This document shows, piece by piece, positions 20,438-28,179 of a stretch of 64,000 nt of DNA (position 1 is the first letter of the stretch; each line of letters begins with the position of its first letter). Where the stretch lies: the NCBI RefSeq assembly GCF_001418015.1, contig NZ_LIQG01000018.1, forward strand, positions 1 to 64,000, given 5' to 3'. The notes beneath the pieces were generated by a model, which saw nothing but the letters and a program-made list of their open reading frames with translations, did no database searches and had not been told where the DNA came from. The position numbers and the translations under genes were made by a program. The DNA comes from Lacinutrix mariniflava (lineage in GTDB: Bacteria > Bacteroidota > Bacteroidia > Flavobacteriales > Flavobacteriaceae).

Positions 20438-21620
20438 TTTAGATAACACTATTTTAAACAGTGATAATCAAAAGTTTATAGAAAATAATTTAACTGTAGA
20501 CACAGCTCAGTTATTATTAAAAAAAACTATAAGTACTTCAGTAGATTTAAAATTACTTATAGAACAAATAGAAGCCAAGAAACGTTGTCAAAAAAAACTA
20601 CCAAATTGGTTTTCTACCAAAAACATTTACTATCCAAATAAACTTAATATAGAACAAACTTCTTCCGAGGTTACCGCAAATTATAAAGCAAACTTAGTCA
20701 ACGGAGAGTCATTAATAGACTTAACTGGAGGTTTTGGAGTCGATTGTTATTACTTCTCAAAACAAGTAAAACAAGTTTACCATTGTGAAATAGACACTAA
20801 TTTATCAGAAATTGTAGAGCACAACTATAAGCAGTTAAATGTGGAAAACATTACTTGCATAGCTAAAAGCGGAATTACAACCTTAGAGCAAGAGAAAAAG
20901 CGTTACAATTGGATATATCTCGATCCCTCTAGGCGAAATAATTTAAAAGGTAAAGTGTTTTTACTTAAAGATTGTCTGCCTAGCGTCCCAGAAAATTTAG
21001 AACTACTATTTAAGTATTCTAAAAACATAATGATAAAAACATCTCCATTGCTTGATATTAGTTCTGGAATTTCAGAATTAGACAATGTAAAAGCCATTCA
21101 TTCTATAGCAGTTAATAATGAAGTTAAAGAATTACTTTGGATTCTAGAACGCGATTATAATGGAGCTGTAGAAATTAAAACCATTAATATCACCAAAGAG
21201 AATAATCAAATCTTTGATTTTTATTTAAATGAAGAATCCTCGGCTTATGCAGAACTTAGCGAGCCACTTAATTATCTGTTCGAACCCAATGCGGCTATTT
21301 TAAAAACTGGTGCTTTTGATGTAATAGCCCAGAAACTCGATATCAAGAAATTGCACAAGCATTCGCATTTATACACTTCAAAGCAGTTAATTAATTTTCC
21401 AGGTAGATGTTTTATAGTAAATAATGTTGTAGAATATAATAAAAAGAAGTTTAAACGTGAGTTTAAAAGTCCTAAAGCAAATGTCGCTACTAGAAATTTT
21501 CCTGAAACTGTACAACAAATACGTAAGAAGCTTAATCTAAAAGATGGTGGAGATGATTATTTATTTTTTACTAAAAACATTGAAAATAAGCCTATTATAG
21601 TAATTACAGAAAAAGCATAA
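20424..21620 (+). CDS. Class I SAM-dependent methyltransferase with THUMP-like domain
   Basis: 398 residues. The middle has a Rossmann methyltransferase core: motif I LIDLTGGFGVDCYYF (about residue 92), an acidic ribose-binding segment (HCEID), and WIYLDPSRR as motif IV. The C-terminal part (from about residue 290) carries the THUMP-like domain common in Bacteroidota (FPGRCFIVNN, PKANVATRNFPETV). Probably an RNA methyltransferase; the target is unknown. The ORF starts within the end of the AI-2E transporter gene. Confidence 0.82.
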   Translation: MLKNSLDNTILNSDNQKFIENNLTVDTAQLLLKKTISTSVDLKLLIEQIEAKKRCQKKLPNWFSTKNIYYPNKLNIEQTSSEVTANYKANLVNGESLIDLTGGFGVDCYYFSKQVKQVYHCEIDTNLSEIVEHNYKQLNVENITCIAKSGITTLEQEKKRYNWIYLDPSRRNNLKGKVFLLKDCLPSVPENLELLFKYSKNIMIKTSPLLDISSGISELDNVKAIHSIAVNNEVKELLWILERDYNGAVEIKTINITKENNQIFDFYLNEESSAYAELSEPLNYLFEPNAAILKTGAFDVIAQKLDIKKLHKHSHLYTSKQLINFPGRCFIVNNVVEYNKKKFKREFKSPKANVATRNFPETVQQIRKKLNLKDGGDDYLFFTKNIENKPIIVITEKA

Positions 21621-21934
21621 AAAAAATAATTGGGCTTTCTTTATAACTTTGTATATCTTTAAGTTAAATGCTGTTTTGTTTACATTTAGCATTTTAATGA
21701 TTCAGAAACATGAAGCACCGATCAATTTAAAAAAATGTTTAACACAATCGTTATAGACCGATAATCATATTTTTTTTTATTCTAACGACAATTATTCAGA
21801 TTAGAGTTAATTATAAATATTTTTTTGTTTTAAAGTATTGCTTTAAGAAAAAAACCTTTATTTTACTGTAATGCGTTTTAACATTATTTTCGTATTGATT
21901 TTATATTAAAAAAATGATTAAAACTTAATATAAT
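21621..21934 (+). other. Gene-free AT-rich stretch before the HNH gene
   Basis: This 314-bp stretch has no ORF I can support. It holds a probable terminator (21666-21694) after the methyltransferase gene and then very AT-rich DNA that must carry the promoter of the HNH gene. I saw no clear -7 box. Confidence 0.6.
21666..21694 (+). terminator. Probable terminator after the THUMP-like methyltransferase
   Basis: AAATGCT (21666-21672) pairs with AGCATTT (21688-21694) over a 15-nt loop, followed by T and A residues. The stem is only 7 bp, so support is moderate. Confidence 0.45.
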
Positions 21935-22963
21935 TTGATTCCACCTTCAAGTAATAATATATCAGTATCTAAATTAAGCTCAGTTTTTAAAAACACTAGT
22001 GCTACTTATAAATTTTATTGGTTTTGGGCAATTTTAGAATCTGTAGAAGAAGGTAATAGTGTTATTACAAAAAAAGAAATTTTTTCTAGAATGATTAAAA
22101 TCTCTTGGTATACCGTTAATTACTATCGTATATCATTTGGAAAACAGGATTTAATACAAAAGGCCGTTGAAGGGATAAAAGAAATAGAAAATTTACAAGT
22201 TGATTCTAAACATGACTTAATATTTAAAACCCTTTTAAATTCAACAAATAAAGATACACTCGGTTTATTAAATCATTTTAATTTAAATGTTCCTCATAAG
22301 TTTTTAAGCCCATGGTTAGGTTCTAAAAGCAAATCTGAAATGTATAAGCTATCAACTGATGACTATAACGCAACCCCTTATTCTCTTTATGATGACAGAA
22401 TTGAAATATCTGAATCTTGGTTAAATTATTTTAATATAAACTCCGGAATTTTAAAAACATTCTGCTATTGGAATCTTACGTTGTTTTTGCAATCTAGAAA
22501 TCCTAATGTACATATACCTAATAAAATTAGTAGACCAATTATTAGAGGTAGTTTGAACAAGCATAAGACTAAATTTTGGGATATAATAATAAAGCAACTA
22601 GGTAGTGTTAAATGCATTTACACAAATGAAAATTTAAAAATTGGTGAATATGTTGTTGAACATTTTATACCATATCAATTTGTTGCTCATGACTTAATGT
22701 GGAATTTGATTCCTGCTGAGAGTAGTTTTAATTCTAAAAAGAGTGATAAACTCCCAAAATTTGAGGATTATTTTGATTCTTTCTATGAAATTCAAAAAGT
22801 TGGTTTTGATATTATTAAAGAAAACTCACCTAAAAATAAATTTTTAGAAGATTATCTTCCTTTATTTCCTTCACAAAATATAGAAAAGAAAAAGTTTGAA
22901 AATTTAATTAAACCTCTACTTACTATTGCTAACAATAATGGTTTTCAATATTTAATAACGTAA
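21935..22963 (+). CDS. HNH endonuclease domain protein
   Basis: 342 residues. The N-terminus (KLSSVFKNTSATYKFYWF) and the C-terminal VEHFIPYQFVAHDLMWNLIP followed by FNSKKSDKLP are typical of a family of stand-alone HNH nucleases in Bacteroidota; the His of VEHF and the Asn residues of WNL and FNSKKS form the HNH core. The usual zinc-knuckle cysteines are absent except one in CIYT. The start is a TTG at 21935: an in-frame TAA lies 9 bp upstream and no ATG occurs until well inside. A defence or mobile-element role is plausible because it is a lone gene in AT-rich DNA close to tRNA genes, but no partner gene is visible. Confidence 0.75.
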   Translation: MIPPSSNNISVSKLSSVFKNTSATYKFYWFWAILESVEEGNSVITKKEIFSRMIKISWYTVNYYRISFGKQDLIQKAVEGIKEIENLQVDSKHDLIFKTLLNSTNKDTLGLLNHFNLNVPHKFLSPWLGSKSKSEMYKLSTDDYNATPYSLYDDRIEISESWLNYFNINSGILKTFCYWNLTLFLQSRNPNVHIPNKISRPIIRGSLNKHKTKFWDIIIKQLGSVKCIYTNENLKIGEYVVEHFIPYQFVAHDLMWNLIPAESSFNSKKSDKLPKFEDYFDSFYEIQKVGFDIIKENSPKNKFLEDYLPLFPSQNIEKKKFENLIKPLLTIANNNGFQYLIT

Positions 22964-23299
22964 AATAAGCAACTATCAAACTACCCTTTCCTACTATTTA
23001 ATTCTTATTATTAATTCCAGATTAAATTACCTGCAATTTTACGCTCATCGTTAATGGTTTATCTTAATAATGAAAACTCTATTTCTTCACTAAACTTAAA
23101 CATATATCTAACTTCTATTTTTAACTAATTCTTTATTTGTGTTATCTATTGAAGAGGTGAATTAATTAAAAAACAATCAATATGGACTTGTCTAAAACAA
23201 AAAAACCTCAATAGATTTGAAGTTTTAAGTGAATTTTAGATTGTATTAATTGAAATGATTTTTCACAAAACAATTAAGTATTTTAATGTGCTTTATAGA
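22964..23299. other. Gene-free stretch between the HNH and small basic protein genes
   Basis: This 336-bp stretch contains no supportable ORF. It holds a probable minus-strand terminator (23201-23226); nothing else recognisable is present. Confidence 0.6.
23201..23226 (-). terminator. Probable terminator of the small basic protein gene
   Basis: AAACCTCAA (23203-23211) pairs with TTGAAGTTT (23217-23225) with one mismatch and a 5-nt loop. On the minus strand it ends in a run of seven U residues. It lies about 75 bp after the stop codon at 23300. Confidence 0.6.
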
Positions 23300-23452
23300 T
23301 TACTCAGCAGCACCCTTAGCCTTTGCTATTATAGCTCTAAGCTTTTCTTTACGCGTGTCTTTCTCTAGCTTAAGTTTATTCTTCTTCTTATCCATTAGCT
23401 TAGTATGCTTCGCTTTATTTTTAGTGTTTTTAGCACTTCCAGATTTTGCCAT
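23300..23452 (-). CDS. Small highly basic protein
   Basis: 50 residues from the ATG at 23452 (MAKSGSAKNTKNKAKHTK...), with about one third Lys or Arg and no Cys. A longer frame from 23488 would add an unrelated hydrophobic start, so the internal Met is preferred. The composition suggests nucleic-acid binding, perhaps ribosome-associated, but this is inference. It is flanked by its own terminator and the tRNA-cluster terminator, so it is an independent transcript. Confidence 0.65.
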   Translation of the reverse strand: MAKSGSAKNTKNKAKHTKLMDKKKNKLKLEKDTRKEKLRAIIAKAKGAAE

Positions 23453-23490
23453 AGATAGTAATTTAGTATAAGAAAAGTTATAAAACAAGA

Positions 23491-23518
23491 AATCCCTTCC
23501 AAATAAATGAAAGGGATT
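23491..23518 (-). terminator. Terminator of the tRNA cluster
   Basis: AATCCCTT (23491-23498) pairs with AAGGGATT (23511-23518) over a 12-nt loop. It lies immediately downstream of the tRNA-Arg gene on the minus strand, followed by a T-rich stretch. Confidence 0.7.
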
Positions 23519-23521
23519 CTG

Positions 23522-23595
23522 TGAGCCCGACAGGATTCGAACCTGTGACCGCCTCCTTAGAAGGGAGGTGCTCTATCCAGCTGAGCTACGAGCCC
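23522..23595 (-). tRNA. tRNA-Arg (anticodon TCT)
   Basis: The minus strand folds into a 74-nt cloverleaf: acceptor GGGCTCG/CGGGCTC with wobble pairs, D-stem GCTC/GAGC, anticodon stem CCTCC/GGAGG with loop CTTCTAA giving anticodon TCT, and T-arm ACAGG-TTCGAAT-CCTGT. It reads AGA (and AGG by wobble). No CCA is encoded. First of three closely spaced tRNAs on this strand. Confidence 0.97.
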
Positions 23596-23611
23596 GTAGC
23601 ATTAAAAATAG

Positions 23612-23686
23612 TCGGGGTGGCAGGATTCGAACCTGCGGCCTCCACGTCCCAAACGTGGCGCGATAACCGGGCTACGCTACACCCCG
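23612..23686 (-). tRNA. tRNA-Pro (anticodon TGG)
   Basis: A 75-nt cloverleaf on the minus strand with perfect acceptor stem CGGGGTG/CACCCCG, anticodon stem CCACG/CGTGG with loop TTTGGGA giving TGG, and T-arm GCAGG-TTCGAAT-CCTGC. No CCA is encoded. It lies 16 bp upstream of tRNA-Arg in the direction of transcription. Confidence 0.97.
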
Positions 23687-23712
23687 AAAATGATTATCAG
23701 TTAATTTAATTG

Positions 23713-23799
23713 CGGAGAGACAGGGATTCGAACCCTGGGTACCATTGCTGGTACGACGATTTAGCAAACCGTTCCTTTCGGCCACTCAGGCACCTCTCC
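23713..23799 (-). tRNA. tRNA-Ser (anticodon GCT)
   Basis: An 87-nt tRNA on the minus strand with the long variable arm typical of serine tRNAs (GTACCAGCAATGGTAC region), anticodon stem ACGGT/ATCGT with loop TTGCTAA giving GCT, acceptor GGAGAGG/TCTCTCC and discriminator G. It reads AGC and AGU. It is the first gene of the three-tRNA transcript. Confidence 0.96.
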
Positions 23800-23901
23800 A
23801 ATTATTGTAATTATTTGTATGAACGTTGCAATTAATTGCGGCTGCAAATGTAAGAGCAATAAAAGTATAACGCAACTATTTTTATCACTTTTTTTTAAAA
23901 A

Positions 23902-25953
23902 TTATTCGGGATATTCAATTCTTAAATGGTAAATATTTGCAAGCTTGCGTTTTAGCACTTTTTTAATAGATTGAATTTCTTTAAAAGTTATGTTTGCATT
24001 TAAAAATTGCCCATCATCCATTTGCTTATTTAGTATATTTTCAACAAAATTATCAATTTTTATAGAGGTTGGTTCTTTTAAACTTTTTGACGCAGCTTCT
24101 ACACTATCACACATCATTAAAATAGCCGTTTCTTTACTAAATGGTTTCGGACCAGGATAAGAGAATTCTAAAACATCCACATCTTCGTTTATTGCTTTTT
24201 CTTTCATGTAGAAATAATAAACACTACTATCTCCATGATGTGTTCTTATAAAATCGATAACACGATCTGGTAAATTGTTTTTCTTCGCTATTTCTATACC
24301 ATTAATAACATGATCTACAATTACAGTTGCACTTTCCTTTGGTGATAATTCGTCATGCGGATTAAGACCTGAAGATTGATTCTCTGTAAAATAAGTAGGG
24401 TTTTGCATTTTACCAATATCATGATATAATGCTCCTACTCTAATTAACATGGCGTTTGCTCCTATTTCATTGGCAGCAGCCTCTGCTAAATTAGCGACGT
24501 TAAGCGAGTGATGGAAAGTTCCGGGTGCTTCATTAGATAATCGTTTTAAAAGCTTAGAATTGGTGTCGGACAGCTCTAAAAGTGATACGTCTGAAACTAA
24601 ACCAAAGAGTTTTTCATATATATAAATAAGTGGTTGCACGAATAGAGTTGCCAGACCACATAATACAAATAAACCAAAAGTATCCCATTTTAGAGTATCT
24701 ATACTTCCTTCGTGAATTAGAAAGAAAGCAAAGTAGGCTATAATGTAAATGATTGTAATTTGTCCAACAGATATAAATAAATTAGCACGCTTATATAATT
24801 CTGAAACCGTTAGAATAGTAACAATTCCGGCAATGATTTGCAAGAACATGTATTCGTAACTATTGGGTACAATAAAACCTAGAAGCAAAACCGTAATTAC
24901 ATGAGTAAACAAACCTAATCGAGCATCGAAAAAGGCTTTAAGAACTAACGGAAGTATTGCTATTGGTACAATGTAAATGTATTTAGAATCGTAATTTACA
25001 ACCAAGGTTGTTAACAAAATCATTAAAAATACATTGAAGAAAATAAAGGTAACTTTAGTATTATTATTAAAGACATCGAGTCTATATTTTCTTAAAAAAA
25101 GTAATAACATTAATAAAGCAAGTGCAACCAATAACGTGTATGCAAAAATAATTAGATTATAATTTGATTGGTTCCAAACTTGAGACTTATATTCCGATTC
25201 TAAAGATTTAAGAATTAAAAACTTATTACCTTCTATTACCTCTCCTTTAGAAATAATTAGTTGTTCTTTTTCTATACTTCCTCTATTATAGGATATTGAG
25301 CTCAAGCGCTCCTCTAAGGCTTTATCAGATAGATTTTTGTTATACTCTAAATTAGGCTCAATAATATTAAAAAACAAAATAGATAAAGGTTTAGCGAACG
25401 CTTCTAAATTATTCTTTTTTAATTCTTCGTCAATTTTTGGTCTAACCTGAGTTTGCTTATAAATATTGGAAAAATCGGTTTTGGTTACTTCTACTCTATC
25501 TTTTAAAATTGTAACCGCAGACTTATTGGCTATAAGTTCATCTTCATTTGTAACTCCGTATTCATAAAGTGTTTCTATAAGGTCTTTTCCAAATTGTTTA
25601 ATTTTAGCCTTAGAGTTATAAATTGAATCTGGAAAAGAAGCATTAAAATTTAAGTTATACTCACTTAAAACATTTGCTTTAACCGTTTCATCTAAATTAA
25701 AATATTTTATAGCACTTTTCTCAATTTCTACTTTTTCTTGTTCTAATTCTTCATTTGTTTTCTGAATAGCAAAATCAAAAGGCGCATAAAGTGTTTCAGA
25801 TTGCCAAGGTTTTCCTTTCTCGAAATCATATTTAAATTTTCCACTTTTCGGAAATAAATAAACAATTAAAAATGTAGTAACAATAAACAGAAGTACCTTG
25901 TAAATTAAAGCATGATTTTTATAAAATTTATTGACTAAGTCCTTCATTATCAA
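23902..25953 (-). CDS. 7TM-HD family phosphohydrolase (PgpH-like)
   Basis: 683 residues. A single helix near the N-terminus is followed by an extracytoplasmic domain (about 50-265), then a block of seven membrane helices (about 270-450), then a cytoplasmic HD domain with HHSLNVANLAEAAANEIG and the metal-binding pair His511-Asp512 in LYHDIGK, plus THHGD. This is the architecture of Listeria PgpH, a cyclic-di-AMP phosphodiesterase; that activity is inferred from the family. It is divergent from the thiolase gene. Confidence 0.9.
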   Translation of the reverse strand: MIMKDLVNKFYKNHALIYKVLLFIVTTFLIVYLFPKSGKFKYDFEKGKPWQSETLYAPFDFAIQKTNEELEQEKVEIEKSAIKYFNLDETVKANVLSEYNLNFNASFPDSIYNSKAKIKQFGKDLIETLYEYGVTNEDELIANKSAVTILKDRVEVTKTDFSNIYKQTQVRPKIDEELKKNNLEAFAKPLSILFFNIIEPNLEYNKNLSDKALEERLSSISYNRGSIEKEQLIISKGEVIEGNKFLILKSLESEYKSQVWNQSNYNLIIFAYTLLVALALLMLLLFLRKYRLDVFNNNTKVTFIFFNVFLMILLTTLVVNYDSKYIYIVPIAILPLVLKAFFDARLGLFTHVITVLLLGFIVPNSYEYMFLQIIAGIVTILTVSELYKRANLFISVGQITIIYIIAYFAFFLIHEGSIDTLKWDTFGLFVLCGLATLFVQPLIYIYEKLFGLVSDVSLLELSDTNSKLLKRLSNEAPGTFHHSLNVANLAEAAANEIGANAMLIRVGALYHDIGKMQNPTYFTENQSSGLNPHDELSPKESATVIVDHVINGIEIAKKNNLPDRVIDFIRTHHGDSSVYYFYMKEKAINEDVDVLEFSYPGPKPFSKETAILMMCDSVEAASKSLKEPTSIKIDNFVENILNKQMDDGQFLNANITFKEIQSIKKVLKRKLANIYHLRIEYPE

Positions 25954-26006
25954 AATTAGATTTATTCTTTAAATTCAAATGTAATAAATTATGATTTCAA
26001 TAATTG

Positions 26007-26025
26007 GTGATAATCATTATATCAC
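26007..26025. promoter_or_regulatory. Dyad in the divergent pgpH-like/thiolase promoter region
   Basis: GTGATA-N7-TATCAC forms a perfect 6-bp dyad. Within it, TGATAATCATTAT (26008-26020) matches 13 of 15 bases of the 7-1-7 Fur-type motif TGATAATCATTATCA. It lies about 60 bp from both start codons. It may be an operator for one or both genes. Confidence 0.4.
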
Positions 26026-26083
26026 TCTAATTTTTAGCAAAAATTCATTATTTTCGCAGGACAAAAATTAAAGACTCATAAAA

Positions 26084-27262
26084 ATGAATAAAGAAGTAGT
26101 TATTGTATCGGCTGCAAGAACGCCAATTGGTAGTTTTTTAGGCGCATTATCAACAATTCCAGCTCCAAAGCTAGGAGCTATCGCTATAAAAGGTGCATTA
26201 GATAAAATCAATTTAAATCCAGAATTAGTTCAAGAGGTTTTAATGGGTAATGTTGTTCAAGCTGGTACAGGTCAAGCTCCTGCTAGACAAGCTGCAATAT
26301 TTGCTGGTATTCCAAACACTGTACCTTGTACTACAATAAACAAGGTTTGCGCATCTGGAATGAAAACAGTTATGCAAGCTGCACAATCTATTGCTTTAGG
26401 AGATGCAGAGATTATTGTTGCTGGAGGTATGGAAAACATGAGTTTAATTCCGCATTACTTTCACGCAAGAAGCGCGACTAAATTTGGTCCTGCTGCAATG
26501 GTAGACGGTATGCAAAAAGACGGTTTAGTAGATGTCTACGACCAACAAGCAATGGGAGTTAGTGCCGATGCTTGTGCTACAAAATATGAGTTTTCTCGTG
26601 AAGATCAAGATGCTTATGCTATGCAATCTTACAAAAGATCTGCTGCTGCATGGGAAGCTGGAAAATTTAACAATGAAATAGTTCCTGTAGCTGTACCACA
26701 AAGACGTGGTGATGACGTTATTGTTACAGAAGATGAAGAATACAAGAATGTAAGAATGGATAAAATTCCTACTTTACGTGCTGCTTTTACAAAAGAAGGT
26801 ACTGTTACCGCTGCAAATGCCTCTACCATTAACGATGGCGCTGGTGCAATGGTATTAATGAGTAGAGAGAAAGCGGACGAATTAGGTTTAAAAGTTTTAG
26901 CTACAATTAAAGGTTATGCAGATGCTGCACATGAACCAGAATGGTTTACTACTGCTCCATCTATAGCTTTGCCAAAAGCATTAAATAAAGCAGGATTAGA
27001 TATTAAAGATGTAGATTTCTTTGAGTTTAACGAAGCTTTTTCTGTTGTTGGTTTAGCTAACATGAAAATATTAGGATTAAACGATAGTAATGTAAACGTT
27101 AATGGTGGTGCCGTTTCTTTAGGTCACCCATTAGGTTGTTCTGGAGTTAGAATATTAATTACATTATTAAACGTTTTAGAGCAAAACGATGCTAAAATTG
27201 GTGCAGCTGCTATTTGTAATGGTGGTGGTGGTGCTTCGGCATTAATATTAGAACGCGCTTAA
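26084..27262 (+). CDS. Acetyl-CoA C-acetyltransferase (thiolase)
   Basis: 392 residues of the thiolase family. The catalytic nucleophile is Cys89 (NKVCASGMK), the general base region has His348 (GHPLGCSG) and the second active-site cysteine is Cys378 (AICNGGGGAS). The length and motifs fit biosynthetic or degradative acetyl-CoA acetyltransferases, which condense or cleave acetoacetyl-CoA. There are no beta-oxidation genes beside it, so the pathway is open. It is preceded by a dyad in the divergent promoter region. Confidence 0.95.
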   Translation: MNKEVVIVSAARTPIGSFLGALSTIPAPKLGAIAIKGALDKINLNPELVQEVLMGNVVQAGTGQAPARQAAIFAGIPNTVPCTTINKVCASGMKTVMQAAQSIALGDAEIIVAGGMENMSLIPHYFHARSATKFGPAAMVDGMQKDGLVDVYDQQAMGVSADACATKYEFSREDQDAYAMQSYKRSAAAWEAGKFNNEIVPVAVPQRRGDDVIVTEDEEYKNVRMDKIPTLRAAFTKEGTVTAANASTINDGAGAMVLMSREKADELGLKVLATIKGYADAAHEPEWFTTAPSIALPKALNKAGLDIKDVDFFEFNEAFSVVGLANMKILGLNDSNVNVNGGAVSLGHPLGCSGVRILITLLNVLEQNDAKIGAAAICNGGGGASALILERA

Positions 27263-27325
27263 AATTTTTAAGCAGTATTCAACTTGCTTACTTATTTAAA
27301 TAATAACATAAATTCAATTTAATAA

Positions 27326-28075
27326 ATGCAATACGGCATTTGTAATTTAAGCATTGTCCCTTTAAGACTTGAAGCTAGCGATACCAGTGAATTGGTATCG
27401 CAAGTTTTATATGGAGATATATTTAAAATTATCGAAATGCGTAAATCTTGGTGTAAAATAAGATTGGCTTTCGATAAATATGAAGGGTGGATTGATACCA
27501 AACAATATTTTGAAATAGACAAAGAATATTACGATATATTACGTGAAGAATCACCTAAACTATCTTCAGATTTAATAGAATTTATTGAAGACAAAAATCA
27601 ACAACTCTATTCTATTCCTTTAGGTTCTCAACTTAATGGTTTAATACTTTTAGAGCACTCTTTTGATGGTGAATACTCCCAAGGAAAGAAAGAAAAAAAT
27701 CAACTTATTACTACTGCTTTTAACTATTTAAACGCTCCATATCTTTGGGGAGGAAAAACACCTTTTGGTATAGATTGTTCTGGTTTTACACAAATGGTTT
27801 ATAAAATGAATGGTTATAAATTACTTCGTGATGCCTCTCAACAAGCTACTCAAGGTGAAGCCTTAAGTTTTATTGAAGAAAGTGAACCTGGAGATTTAGC
27901 CTTTTTTGATAATGCTGAAGGTAATATCGTTCACGTAGGTGTTATAATGAAAGACAACTACATTATTCACGCTCATGGAAAAGTACGCATAGATAGATTA
28001 GATCATTCTGGTATTTATAATGTGGATACAAAAACGCATACACACAAATTACGTGTTATAAAAAAGATAATCTAG
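27326..28075 (+). CDS. NlpC/P60 (C40) peptidase with N-terminal SH3 domain
   Basis: 249 residues. An N-terminal bacterial SH3-like domain (about 1-75, with WCKIRLAFDKYEGWID) precedes a papain-like NlpC/P60 domain with Cys151 (GIDCSGFTQMVYK), His203 (VHVGVIM) and a third polar residue in IIHAHG. Such enzymes cut D-gamma-glutamyl-diaminopimelate bonds in peptidoglycan peptides. No signal peptide is seen, which would fit a cytoplasmic role in recycling muropeptides (as for YkfC-type enzymes). It is 63 bp after the thiolase. Confidence 0.9.
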   Translation: MQYGICNLSIVPLRLEASDTSELVSQVLYGDIFKIIEMRKSWCKIRLAFDKYEGWIDTKQYFEIDKEYYDILREESPKLSSDLIEFIEDKNQQLYSIPLGSQLNGLILLEHSFDGEYSQGKKEKNQLITTAFNYLNAPYLWGGKTPFGIDCSGFTQMVYKMNGYKLLRDASQQATQGEALSFIEESEPGDLAFFDNAEGNIVHVGVIMKDNYIIHAHGKVRIDRLDHSGIYNVDTKTHTHKLRVIKKII

Positions 28076-28131
28076 GCCTTTTCATTTAGTTAAAGAAAAC
28101 CAAAAATTTAAGATTAAAAACAGTGATTGTT

Positions 28132-28139
28132 TATATTTG
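28132..28139 (+). promoter_or_regulatory. -7 promoter box of the PIG-L gene
   Basis: TATATTTG is a perfect match to the Bacteroidota -7 consensus and lies 40 bp before the ATG at 28180. No good -33 TTTG is present at the usual distance. Confidence 0.45.
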
Positions 28140-28179
28140 AGTACTCTTCATTATTCGAGTTCAATTCAAAGAAAAAACA

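Noticed and set aside
23521-23709. 62-codon plus-strand ORF with GFEPVTASLEG and GFEPAASTSQ motifs
   Set aside because: It is the antisense read of tRNA-Arg and tRNA-Pro; such tRNA-derived ORFs are a well-known artefact.
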